Shown in pieces: positions 16,908-23,860 of a DNA stretch of 64,000 bases (positions are counted from its first letter, which is position 1; the number at the start of each line of letters is the position of its first letter). The position numbers and the translations under genes are program-made. Below the pieces are notes generated by a model, which made no database searches, was not told the DNA's origin, and saw only the letters and a program-made list of their open reading frames with translations. The DNA is taken from positions 700,266 to 764,265 of the forward strand of contig JBBCGR010000001.1 of the NCBI GenBank assembly GCA_037201625.1, in the 5' to 3' direction. Source of the stretch: JAMXLO01 sp037201625 (GTDB taxonomy: Bacteria; Pseudomonadota; Alphaproteobacteria; Acetobacterales; Acetobacteraceae).

Positions 16908-17741
16908 TCATCCGGTGATGCGACGAAACCGCGCCGCAACCTTGCCCATGAGTTGAGGCGCCGCGACGGCCACTCGAACGCGCCCGCGCGATACATCGAT
17001 CAGCAGTTCCCGGAACGAGCGATCATCCAACAATTCGGTTGTCGCAATGGCTGTCTGTGCGGGCCGCCGGTCTCTGGGCCGTCCGACGCGCAGGTGGGAC
17101 GCGGCCGTCGGGAACGGCAAAGGTGCGGAACGGAGCGTCGCGAAACGGTCACGCGCCGCGGCCACACTCTCCGCCGCAACCGCGCCACCCGCCGCCGGCC
17201 CATCCATCGAACAGTTCAGCAAGGTCCAGGCGATCGTCTCGGCGGACATGGCGACGGCCGCCGGACTGTCGAGCCTCGCATCCGCCGCCAATCGCTCGCC
17301 GCCCACGTCGGACAGCACCCGGTCGAGATCGAAGATCGATACATCCAGCGTCTGCGACAATTCGACCGCCAGCAGATTGAGGCGATGCAGCCGCATCCGC
17401 AGTGCGGCGAGATGTTCGGGCGCAGCAATGTCGGGTCGCAGGCAGCGGAAGACTGTCGTCAGGAACACGTCCGATCCCGCCCGGTCATGCGCGGCGGCGC
17501 AGACGGCCCGCAGCTTCTCGCGCGCGTCCGGCCATGCGTCCCGCATATCCAGGACGAAGGGCAGCAAGGAGATGGCGAAGCATGTCGCATCGGCCCGTGG
17601 CAGTTCGGCCAGGCTCTCGACGAAGGTCAATGCGACGAGTTCTGCCTGCTCGAAACACTGATGGAGCAGCGTGACGGCGGCCTGCCACACCGGCCTTTCC
17701 CGATCGTCGCACCAGACAGCGAGATGGAATGGCATGGTCAT
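16908..17741 (-). CDS. SGNH-like protein without the catalytic Asp-His pair
   Basis: This 277-residue protein aligns by eye with the C-terminal region of the two other SGNH-like proteins of the locus: FLTTVFRCLRP, then LRMRLHRLNLLAVELSQ, then LDVSIFDLDRVLSDVGG. At the place where the relatives have DGVH or DAIH this protein reads DARLDSPAA, so the catalytic histidine is absent. A basic C-terminal tail (about 200-277) follows. It overlaps the GT2 gene upstream as ATGA (17738-17741), so the two are coupled. It may be a non-catalytic partner of the active SGNH protein, or act on something else. Confidence 0.6.
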   Translation of the reverse strand: MTMPFHLAVWCDDRERPVWQAAVTLLHQCFEQAELVALTFVESLAELPRADATCFAISLLPFVLDMRDAWPDAREKLRAVCAAAHDRAGSDVFLTTVFRCLRPDIAAPEHLAALRMRLHRLNLLAVELSQTLDVSIFDLDRVLSDVGGERLAADARLDSPAAVAMSAETIAWTLLNCSMDGPAAGGAVAAESVAAARDRFATLRSAPLPFPTAASHLRVGRPRDRRPAQTAIATTELLDDRSFRELLIDVSRGRVRVAVAAPQLMGKVAARFRRITG

Positions 17742-18760
17742 GCTGCCCGCCGCCCGGCATCGACCAGCCGCATCGCCGTTGCCTCATCGAGTTGCGTGCG
17801 TCCGAGGATCGCCTGTTCCAGTTCGATGATGGAGGAAATGCGCAGCACGGGCGGTATCGTCTCGCGGTCGGCAAGCCCAGCCCAGAACAGCAACAGATAG
17901 GGCAGGCCCCGGTGCGGATGGGCGGCGGTGAAGACATGTTCCCATCGCCGGTCGGTCATCGGGTCGCGCCAGCCGGTGCGATGGGTCAAATGATAGCTGC
18001 GCGCATCCGCGACCAGCCGCATCGCGGCACCGGCGTCCGACAGGCGGATCGCGAGTTCCCGATGCTCGTTGATGTCGAGGTCGGGCCGGAACCCGCCGCT
18101 GGCGAGGAAGAGGTCACGCGGCATCGAGAAATTGCTGCCGGACGCCGCCACCCAGAGAACCGTGCAATCGGGATGATCCCGCAATGCCTGCTGTTCGAGT
18201 TCGGCGAGCAACCGCGGCCCTGCCCCCGGATAGACGCCGGGCTGGGCGCGGCGGGCGATCGCCGGGAAATCGTTGCGCACCTGGGCGGCGGTCACGCGCG
18301 CGGCCTCCCGCTCGGCCGGCGACATGCGGGCGACGCGGGCAATTTCCTCAGGTCTCGGCGTCAAAGTCTCGGGATCGAGGAAAAAGCGCGTGCACCGCAA
18401 GTGAAGCAATTCGCCGCGACCGACCAGCGGGGTGGCACGAGCCGCCGCATGCAGCGCCGCATGACGCGCGACCATGCCGGGGCCCGCCAGCGTATCGCCG
18501 TCGAGGAAGAGGATCACAGCGCCTCGCGCTGCGGCGGCACCGGCGTTCGAGGCTGCCGCCCGCCCCTGCGGTCGTTCGTGGCGGCGAACCACCAGCGGCA
18601 GGTCATGCGCCGCTTCGGCCAGCACCGCCGGGGTCGCGTCGCATGAACCATCGTCAACCGCGACAATTTCGGTCAGGCAAGGCTGTTCGCGCAACGACTG
18701 CAGCGTCAGACGCAGGCGCGCGGCCTCATTGCAGGTCCTGATGACGACCGAGACCGTCAT
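17738..18760 (-). CDS. Family 2 glycosyltransferase
   Basis: This protein has about 340 residues. It starts VSVVIRTCNEAARLRLTL and carries the GT-A strands EIVAVDDGSCDATP and GAVILFLDGDTLAGPGM, where DGD is the metal-binding motif. A later ASGSNFSMPRDLFLASGGF segment matches the acceptor-side region of chondroitin-synthase-like GT2 enzymes (galactosyltransferase C-terminal type). The ATG at 18760 is chosen; an in-frame ATG at 18811 would overlap the upstream SGNH gene and adds a non-conserved stretch. It is followed by the degenerate SGNH-like gene with a 4-bp overlap. It likely adds a hexose or amino-sugar to the locus product. Confidence 0.85.
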   Translation of the reverse strand: MTVSVVIRTCNEAARLRLTLQSLREQPCLTEIVAVDDGSCDATPAVLAEAAHDLPLVVRRHERPQGRAAASNAGAAAARGAVILFLDGDTLAGPGMVARHAALHAAARATPLVGRGELLHLRCTRFFLDPETLTPRPEEIARVARMSPAEREAARVTAAQVRNDFPAIARRAQPGVYPGAGPRLLAELEQQALRDHPDCTVLWVAASGSNFSMPRDLFLASGGFRPDLDINEHRELAIRLSDAGAAMRLVADARSYHLTHRTGWRDPMTDRRWEHVFTAAHPHRGLPYLLLFWAGLADRETIPPVLRISSIIELEQAILGRTQLDEATAMRLVDAGRRAA

Positions 18761-18795
18761 GCATGCATCGTCCTTCTGCGCGTGGCTGCCAGCAT

Positions 18796-19596
18796 CTAGA
18801 CCGGCAACCAACCAAGATTGTCGAGCACCCGCACCACCTCCCCTGCCGCCAGGCGGCAGCCCTCGGCCGTGAGGTGAATCGCATCGAGCTTCAGCGTGCG
18901 CGCACCGTGCTCGGTGACCATCCGGTCAATGTCGATGATCGAGAGATCGCACCGCGATGCGAGGTCGATCAAGGCGAGATTGAAGCGGCGTATCCGAGTC
19001 GATTGCGTCTCGGGAAACCCGAGATAGCCGTACATCGTGTCGCCCGGCACATGCGCCGAGACGTTGAAGACCAGGATGGGCTGGTCGGACGTCGCACGGA
19101 TCCGATCGGCCATGGCACTCAGGTTTTCCATGGCCGCGGCAGCGTCGGGCAGCGGGACGGGGATGAAATTCGCGCGCAGCCAGGCACGGTCCTCGCAGGA
19201 CCAGTCGGCCCAGCCGTAAGGGTGCAGGAGATATCCTTCCGTGGCATGCCGCACCAGCGGAACGGAAAGGTCGGCCTGGATCGACAGGACGATCGCGGCA
19301 TCGGCCACATCGAACACCGTGCGGCTGAATTGCGATGGCGCGGCGAACGGGCCGAGCGGCAGATCCCGCCCCGCAACCTCCGCCGGAACGATGCCGCCCG
19401 CGGCCAGGATGGGCGCGAAGCCGGTGGAGGTCTCGTGGCGGACCAGCACGGTGCACCTGGGCACACGGGCCCGCATGATCTCGTTGATCCCGTTCCACGC
19501 CACCATGCCGCCGGTATGGAAGGCCATCAGGCTGTCCCGGAGATCAAGGTTGCCCTTGACCAGAAGGCGGCGGCGAGGCGTGGAACCGGAAGCCAT
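18796..19596 (-). CDS. SGNH-like hydrolase
   Basis: This 266-residue protein has an early GNLDLRDSLMAF block, in the place of a GDS motif but with Asn-Leu-Asp, and a late LDAIHLTAEG with Asp238 and His241 as the usual SGNH Asp-xx-His pair. Between them ILVFNVSAHVPGDT and RRFNLALIDLASRCDLSIIDID match the other two SGNH-like proteins here. It has no signal peptide. It is the first gene of the minus-strand run SGNH, GT2, degenerate SGNH, lipoyl protein. Acyl removal or transfer on a sugar nucleotide or glycan is the likely chemistry; the early motif is weak, so activity is not certain. Confidence 0.65.
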   Translation of the reverse strand: MASGSTPRRRLLVKGNLDLRDSLMAFHTGGMVAWNGINEIMRARVPRCTVLVRHETSTGFAPILAAGGIVPAEVAGRDLPLGPFAAPSQFSRTVFDVADAAIVLSIQADLSVPLVRHATEGYLLHPYGWADWSCEDRAWLRANFIPVPLPDAAAAMENLSAMADRIRATSDQPILVFNVSAHVPGDTMYGYLGFPETQSTRIRRFNLALIDLASRCDLSIIDIDRMVTEHGARTLKLDAIHLTAEGCRLAAGEVVRVLDNLGWLPV

Positions 19597-19857
19597 GATC
19601 GGTGGTTCGATTTGTGCGCTGATGAAGCCGGGACGGCGACCGTCGTACCCTATCCGTCCGGCTCGCGCAATTGTGCGCGATCAGCTTGCGGAACGGCTTT
19701 GGCTGGCTGTCGTTGCGCAAGGAGTTTGCCCCATCCGATGCTGATTGGGCTTGCGCCGGTGCGGCCGGGGAAGCCTGGCCGAGGACCAAGCCGGTGTCGG
19801 GAGCCGTGGTTCCATCAAGCCGTACGGCCGATGATCCGGCGGAGCGGCGCCAGGTCC

Positions 19858-19877
19858 GAGAGCGCGGATCACGCTCC
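19858..19877. repeat. Remnant of the 62-bp palindromic repeat
   Basis: The stretch GAGAGCGCGGATCACGCTCC joins the start (GAGAGCG) and the end (GATCACGCTC) of the 62-bp repeat found at 16367-16552 and 59382-59442. It appears to be an internally deleted copy. The TGA stop of the HAD phosphatase gene falls inside it, as stops do in the other copies. Confidence 0.5.
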
Positions 19878-20525
19878 GGCGGGATCGCCCAGCGCTTGGC
19901 CGGCAAGCTCCTGCGGCGTGGCGATGACGTGGTGCGCACCCGCCGCCTCGAGTTCGTCGCGGGTGCCGTAGCCCCATAGCACGCCGATCCCGCGCAACCC
20001 GTTCGCGCGCGCGCCGATCATGTCGTGCGAGCGGTCGCCGACCATGACGGTATCGGCGGGGTCGAGGCCCTCGCGGCGCAGGATGGCCGCAATCAGCAAG
20101 GCCTTGTCGTCCACGCTGCCGTCCGGTGCGGTGCCGTAGATGGCGGTCACCGCGCCGGCGAAATCCAGCGCCGCAACGATCCGCTCGGCGAACACCGCGC
20201 GCTTCGACGTGGCGACGAAGCAGCGCGCGCGCGCCGCCAGGTCGCGCACCGTCGCGGCGACGCCCGGATAGACCGTCGCCATGTGCAGCCCGATCTCGCC
20301 GTAATGCTCGCGATACGCCAGCACACCGGCCTCGACCCGGTCGTCGCCGTAGGCGGCCAGCAGCCGGGCGATCACCTGCGGCAGCGGCGGGCCGATCAGC
20401 GGCGTGATGTCGAACGCCGGATCGGGCGTGTGGCCCAGGGCACGCAGCGCGGCCTCGCAGCTTGCCGCGATGCCGGGCCGCGAATCGATCAGCGTGCCGT
20501 CGAGATCGAGCAGGATCGCGGTCAC
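19869..20525 (-). CDS. HAD-family phosphatase, phosphoglycolate-phosphatase-like
   Basis: This 218-residue protein carries HAD motif I as LLDLDGTLIDS, motif II as FVATSKR and motif IV as VMVGDRSHDMIGARANG. A helical cap lies between motifs I and II, as in Gph-type (subfamily IA) phosphatases. The GTG start overlaps the TGA of the LLM oxidoreductase gene, so they are coupled. The order in the operon is MBL hydrolase, LLM oxidoreductase, then this gene. It probably removes phosphate from a small metabolite such as 2-phosphoglycolate; specificity within this family cannot be read from sequence. Confidence 0.88.
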   Translation of the reverse strand: MTAILLDLDGTLIDSRPGIAASCEAALRALGHTPDPAFDITPLIGPPLPQVIARLLAAYGDDRVEAGVLAYREHYGEIGLHMATVYPGVAATVRDLAARARCFVATSKRAVFAERIVAALDFAGAVTAIYGTAPDGSVDDKALLIAAILRREGLDPADTVMVGDRSHDMIGARANGLRGIGVLWGYGTRDELEAAGAHHVIATPQELAGQALGDPAGA

Positions 20526-21391
20526 AGCGCGGCGTGGCGTTCGATCGTGTCGCGCCAGCCGAGCAGGTCCTCGGGGCCGCCCACCTTGCCCGCCAGTCCG
20601 GCCACGCCGGTGACCGGCAGCAGCACGCGCGCGACGCCCGCGGCGGCATAGGCGGGAAGCTGCGCCAGGTCGTCGGGGATGCTGACGGTGATCTCCACCG
20701 ACGCGGGGTCGCGGCCGGACTCGCGCGCCGCGCTGCGCACGATTTCGATCAGGTCCATCGGCAGGCCGCGGCCAGGGAAGAACCCGTCACCCAGCCGTCC
20801 GGCCCGCCGCGCGGCAGCCTCGGTGTGGCCACCGATGATGATCGGCACGCGGCGGTTCACCGGTTTCGGCCGCATGAACGCGTCCTTGAAGGCCACATAG
20901 CGGCCGGCGAAATTCGGCGCATCGGCGGACCACAATTCGCGCATCGCCGCGATGTATTCGTCGGTGCGGCGGCCGCGATTCTCGAACGTGGCGCCGATCG
21001 CGTCGAACTCCTCCTTGAGCCAGCCGACGCCGATGCCCAGCAGGATGCGGCCCCCCGACATGTGGTCGAGCGTGCCGACCTGCTTGGCGACGATGACCGG
21101 GTTGTGCTGCGGCAGGATGAGGATGCCGGTTGCGAGGTTGATGCGCTGCGTCGCCGCCGCGACATAGGCCATCCAGATCAGCGGATCGGGCAGCAGGAAG
21201 TCGCCCTCCCCGCCCGGCAGCTTGCCGTCCGAGGTGTACGGATAGGCCGACTGGTAGCCGCGCGGGATGACGGTGTGCTCCACCGTCCAGGCGGATTCGA
21301 AGCCGGCGGCCTCCGCTGCCTGCATCAGTTCAACGGCACGGCCCGGATCGGCATAGCGGCCGGTGTTGCAGTAGCGGAGGCCGAATTTCAT
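20522..21391 (-). CDS. LLM-class (F420-type) oxidoreductase
   Basis: This 289-residue protein is of the luciferase-like monooxygenase fold, close to the TIGR03619 group. It has MKFGLRYCNTGRYADP at the start, then a WTVEHTVIP strand end, INLATGILILPQHNPV, then GRILLGIGVGWLKEEFDAIG. These are the flavin- or F420-binding strands of the TIM barrel. Use of FMN or F420 cannot be decided by eye; in proteobacteria FMN is more usual. It sits in an operon after the MBL hydrolase (19 bp gap) and before the HAD phosphatase (4 bp overlap). Substrate unknown. Confidence 0.88.
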   Translation of the reverse strand: MKFGLRYCNTGRYADPGRAVELMQAAEAAGFESAWTVEHTVIPRGYQSAYPYTSDGKLPGGEGDFLLPDPLIWMAYVAAATQRINLATGILILPQHNPVIVAKQVGTLDHMSGGRILLGIGVGWLKEEFDAIGATFENRGRRTDEYIAAMRELWSADAPNFAGRYVAFKDAFMRPKPVNRRVPIIIGGHTEAAARRAGRLGDGFFPGRGLPMDLIEIVRSAARESGRDPASVEITVSIPDDLAQLPAYAAAGVARVLLPVTGVAGLAGKVGGPEDLLGWRDTIERHAAL

Positions 21392-21410
21392 GACGCGTTT
21401 CTCCGCCGTC

Positions 21411-22283
21411 TCACTCGGTGACGTATTCGCAGCGGAAGCCTTCGCCCCAGCGCTTCACGTAGCCGCGCGACGGCGAGGGGAAATGCGCAAAGCAGCACAG
21501 CGTGCTGGTGTCGCAGTAGGTCTCCAGGAACTTGCGCCGCGTCGCCGCGCCCTGTGCCGGGTCGTAGTCCACGCGCATCGCGAGTTCCGTGTAGCGCGCC
21601 TGCAGCGGGGTGTGGATCAGGTCGCCGGTGATCACCGCCTCCTTGCCGCCGCGGCCAAGCGCCACCGCGTAGTGGTCGATCGTGTGGCCGGGCGTGGGCA
21701 GCAGGGTCACGATGTCGCTCACCGAGTGGTCGCTGGTGACGAGGTCGCACAGCTTGGCCTCGACGATCGGGATGACGCTGTCCTCGATCGGCGGCAGCGA
21801 CGTCTTGTCGTTCTCGGCCAGCCAGTAGTCGAGTTCGGTCTTCGAGAACAGGTAGCGCGCCTTGGGGAAGGTCGGCACCCAGCGGCCGTTCTCGAGCTTG
21901 GTGTTCCAGCCGACATGGTCGACATGGAGATGCGTGCACATGACGACGTCGATGTCGTCCACCGTCAGCCCGGCCGCGGCCAGGCCGCGCATCCAGGCAT
22001 CGTCCTTCTTTTCGTGCCACAGCGGGCGGGCGGTGCGCTGCTTGTCGTTGCCGATGCAACTATCCACCAGGATGGTCTGCTTGCCGGTCTGCACGATATA
22101 GGACTGGAAGCACAGCACCAGGTTGTCATCGGCGTCCAGCGCCGCGGGGGCCAGCCAGGAGCGGTTCGCGTCCAGCACATCGGGCTTGAGGCCGGGCAGG
22201 AATTCCAGCGCGGGGGTGAAGCCGCATTCCATCTCGACGATCCGGTGGATCGTCATGTCGCCGACGCGGAATGTATGGTCCAT
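21411..22283 (-). CDS. MBL-fold metallo-hydrolase
   Basis: This 290-residue protein contains the metallo-beta-lactamase metal motif THLHVDHVGW (His118, His120, Asp122, His123), a later TPGHTIDHY and VITGDLIHTP, giving the remaining metal ligands. There is no signal peptide, so it is cytosolic. The family includes lactonases and thioester hydrolases. It is the first gene of a three-gene minus-strand operon and is divergent from the split ThDP decarboxylase across an 81-bp gap (22284-22364). A role in ring-opening or ester cleavage in the same catabolic route is inference. Confidence 0.88.
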   Translation of the reverse strand: MDHTFRVGDMTIHRIVEMECGFTPALEFLPGLKPDVLDANRSWLAPAALDADDNLVLCFQSYIVQTGKQTILVDSCIGNDKQRTARPLWHEKKDDAWMRGLAAAGLTVDDIDVVMCTHLHVDHVGWNTKLENGRWVPTFPKARYLFSKTELDYWLAENDKTSLPPIEDSVIPIVEAKLCDLVTSDHSVSDIVTLLPTPGHTIDHYAVALGRGGKEAVITGDLIHTPLQARYTELAMRVDYDPAQGAATRRKFLETYCDTSTLCCFAHFPSPSRGYVKRWGEGFRCEYVTE

Positions 22284-22364
22284 GGCCTCGCTCCCTTGGA
22301 TGGTTTGTCAGGATGATGTTAGCTATCCGCCACGTCCGCGACAAATCCCGGCCGGGAGGCTTCG

Positions 22365-22883
22365 ATGAACGATGCGAGCACCGTGGCGCTGAGCCCGGAG
22401 ACCGTGCTGCGGCACATGAAGGACGCGGGCGTCACCGACGTCGTGTGGCTGCCGGATAGCGAAACGAACTGGCTGTATATGCTGATGCAGGCGGAACCGT
22501 CGCTGCGCCTGGTCGGCGTCACGCGTGAGGGCCATGCCTGCTCGATCGCGTCGGGCCTGCATGCCGGCGGGCGCAAGCCGCTGATCCTGATCCAGAACAC
22601 CGGCATGATGGAATCGGGCGATTCCATCCGCGGCTGGCTGCTCGGCATGAACGTGCCGGTGGTGCTGATGGTGGGCTATCGCGGCTGGACGCGGCATGGC
22701 GTCAACACCGACACCGCCGCCACCTACACCGAGCGCTTCCTGATGGCATTCGGCCTGAACTACTACCTGGTGGAGAGCGACGCCGATGCGCCGCGCATCG
22801 CCATCGCCTTCGAGGAGGCGGAGCGCACCCAGCGTCCGGTCGTGGTGCTGGTGGGCGACGAATACCACGGCTTCAACCGGTAG
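22365..22883 (+). CDS. ThDP-dependent decarboxylase, alpha (PYR-domain) subunit
   Basis: This 172-residue protein is the pyrimidine-binding half of a split thiamine-diphosphate enzyme, like the alpha subunit of sulfopyruvate or phosphonopyruvate decarboxylase. It shows the LVGVTREGHACSIASGLHAGG helix with the catalytic-type Glu, followed by LILIQNTGMMESGDSI. The companion beta subunit follows after 10 bp. A GGGAGG-like ribosome site precedes the ATG. The likely reaction is decarboxylation of a 3-substituted pyruvate. The physiological substrate is not known; the nearby LLM enzymes make an organosulfur compound possible but not shown. Confidence 0.85.
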   Translation: MNDASTVALSPETVLRHMKDAGVTDVVWLPDSETNWLYMLMQAEPSLRLVGVTREGHACSIASGLHAGGRKPLILIQNTGMMESGDSIRGWLLGMNVPVVLMVGYRGWTRHGVNTDTAATYTERFLMAFGLNYYLVESDADAPRIAIAFEEAERTQRPVVVLVGDEYHGFNR

Positions 22884-22893
22884 GAGGCGCGCC

Positions 22894-23490
22894 ATGATGC
22901 ACACGGCGGACATGCTGAAGGTCTTCGCCGGCCACCGCGGCGATGCGATCGTCGTGCCGGGCCGCGGCGGACGCCACTGGGTGAGGCTCACGACGCACGA
23001 GACGCTCGATGTGCCGCTGGGCGATCCGGCGATGGGCGGGCATGCCGGCTTCGCCCTGGGCCTGGCGCTGGCGCAACCGGACCGCCGCGTCGTCCTGTTC
23101 GACTCCGAGGGCGACATCCTCATGAGTCTCGGCATGCTGCCGACCATCGCCGAACAGGCACCGGCCAATTTCTATCACTTCCTGCTGGACAATGAATGTT
23201 ACGCGACCACCGGCGGCCAGCCCGTGCCGAATGCGAAGTCGGTGGCCTATGACGTGCTGGCACGCGGCGCCGGCTATCCGCGCGCCCACGCCTTCGCCGA
23301 CCTGCCCGCATTCAGTGCCGCACTGCCCGGCATCCTGGCACAGCCCGGCCCGGTCTTCGTGGCGCTGAAGGTGCTGCCCGAGGTCGAGAACACGCCGATC
23401 GGCGGACGCGCGCGGTGGAACACGCGCAGCCGCGACAAGGTGATCGAGGATCTGCGCGGCGAACTCGGACTGGCTGCGCCGGGAGGCTAG
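22894..23490 (+). CDS. ThDP-dependent decarboxylase, beta (PP-domain) subunit
   Basis: This 198-residue protein is the diphosphate-binding half of the split enzyme. The ThDP motif appears as EGDILMSLG and, 23 residues later, DNECY. The usual GDG is GDI here, as in several ComE-like subunits. The ATG at 22894 has AGGAGG six bases upstream, overlapping the stop region of the alpha gene, so the two are translated together. The C-terminal 30 residues (TPIGGRARWNTRSRD) are basic and typical of these small subunits. It should form an alpha/beta heteromer with the previous gene product. Confidence 0.88.
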   Translation: MMHTADMLKVFAGHRGDAIVVPGRGGRHWVRLTTHETLDVPLGDPAMGGHAGFALGLALAQPDRRVVLFDSEGDILMSLGMLPTIAEQAPANFYHFLLDNECYATTGGQPVPNAKSVAYDVLARGAGYPRAHAFADLPAFSAALPGILAQPGPVFVALKVLPEVENTPIGGRARWNTRSRDKVIEDLRGELGLAAPGG

Positions 23491-23573
23491 ACCCGGCCGC
23501 CTCGCCCGCCGCCGCGGGATCGCGTCGCGCCCACGGCAGCGGCGGACCCGCGCCGGCAGAAGGCGCGCCGGGT

Positions 23574-23663
23574 GAACGCGCGCGGGCGGAACGCGGGCGG
23601 GCGGAACGCGGGCGGGCGGAACGCGGGCGGGCGGAACGCGGGCGGGCTGAACGCGGGCGGGCA
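23574..23663. repeat. 15-bp minisatellite, six copies
   Basis: Six tandem units of GAACGCGGGCGGGCG with a 15-bp period; the first (CGC for GGG) and the last two (ending CT or CA) differ slightly. Because the period is five codons, it reads through in every frame on both strands. Similar 15-bp arrays occur at 25196-25255, 33400-33489 and inside the hydrolase gene at 58627-58701. Confidence 0.9.
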
Positions 23664-23685
23664 ATGGCCGCGGGACCCGCAGGTC

Positions 23686-23718
23686 GCCAACAGGCACCTC
23701 CCGCCAACAGGCACCTCC
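23686..23718. repeat. Short direct repeat, two copies
   Basis: GCCAACAGGCACCTCC occurs at 23686-23701 and 23703-23718, separated by one base, with a partial third start (GCCAACAC) at 23719. It follows directly after the 15-bp minisatellite. Confidence 0.8.
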
Positions 23719-23769
23719 GCCAACACGCGCAGCCCTCAACAAACCCTGGCGCAACCGGCAGCGTTCTTG

Positions 23770-23788
23770 CATGCTGCAATGCAGCATG
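23770..23788. promoter_or_regulatory. Perfect 19-bp palindrome, candidate operator
   Basis: CATGCTGCA-A-TGCAGCATG is a perfect 9+1+9 inverted repeat, 72 bp before the ATG of the LLM monooxygenase gene. It is rare by chance and placed where a repressor would block transcription. No regulator gene is adjacent. It contains an in-frame ATG (23771), which is not favoured as the start because the residues that follow do not resemble the family. Confidence 0.45.
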
Positions 23789-23860
23789 TGCGGGGTGCCA
23801 GACGCTCCCACGACCCATCCCGCCGCCTCCCGCCACTCCCGCACGAGCGAGACCGACACG

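Larger units (their letters stand above)
23491..23860. other. 370-bp intergenic region with repeats and a palindrome
   Basis: No credible gene is seen. It holds a six-copy 15-bp minisatellite (23574-23663), a direct repeat GCCAACAGGCACCTCC (23686-23701 and 23703-23718) and a perfect palindrome at 23770-23788. Open frames across it are low-complexity Arg/Gly/Ala or Pro/Ala/Phe strings produced by the repeat and are not taken as proteins. It probably contains the promoter of the DszA/NtaA-like gene. Confidence 0.6.

Noticed and set aside
23491..23770. A proline- or arginine-rich protein encoded by the 15-bp minisatellite
   Set aside because: Every frame is open only because the period is a multiple of three. 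No ribosome site or conserved flanks support a gene.
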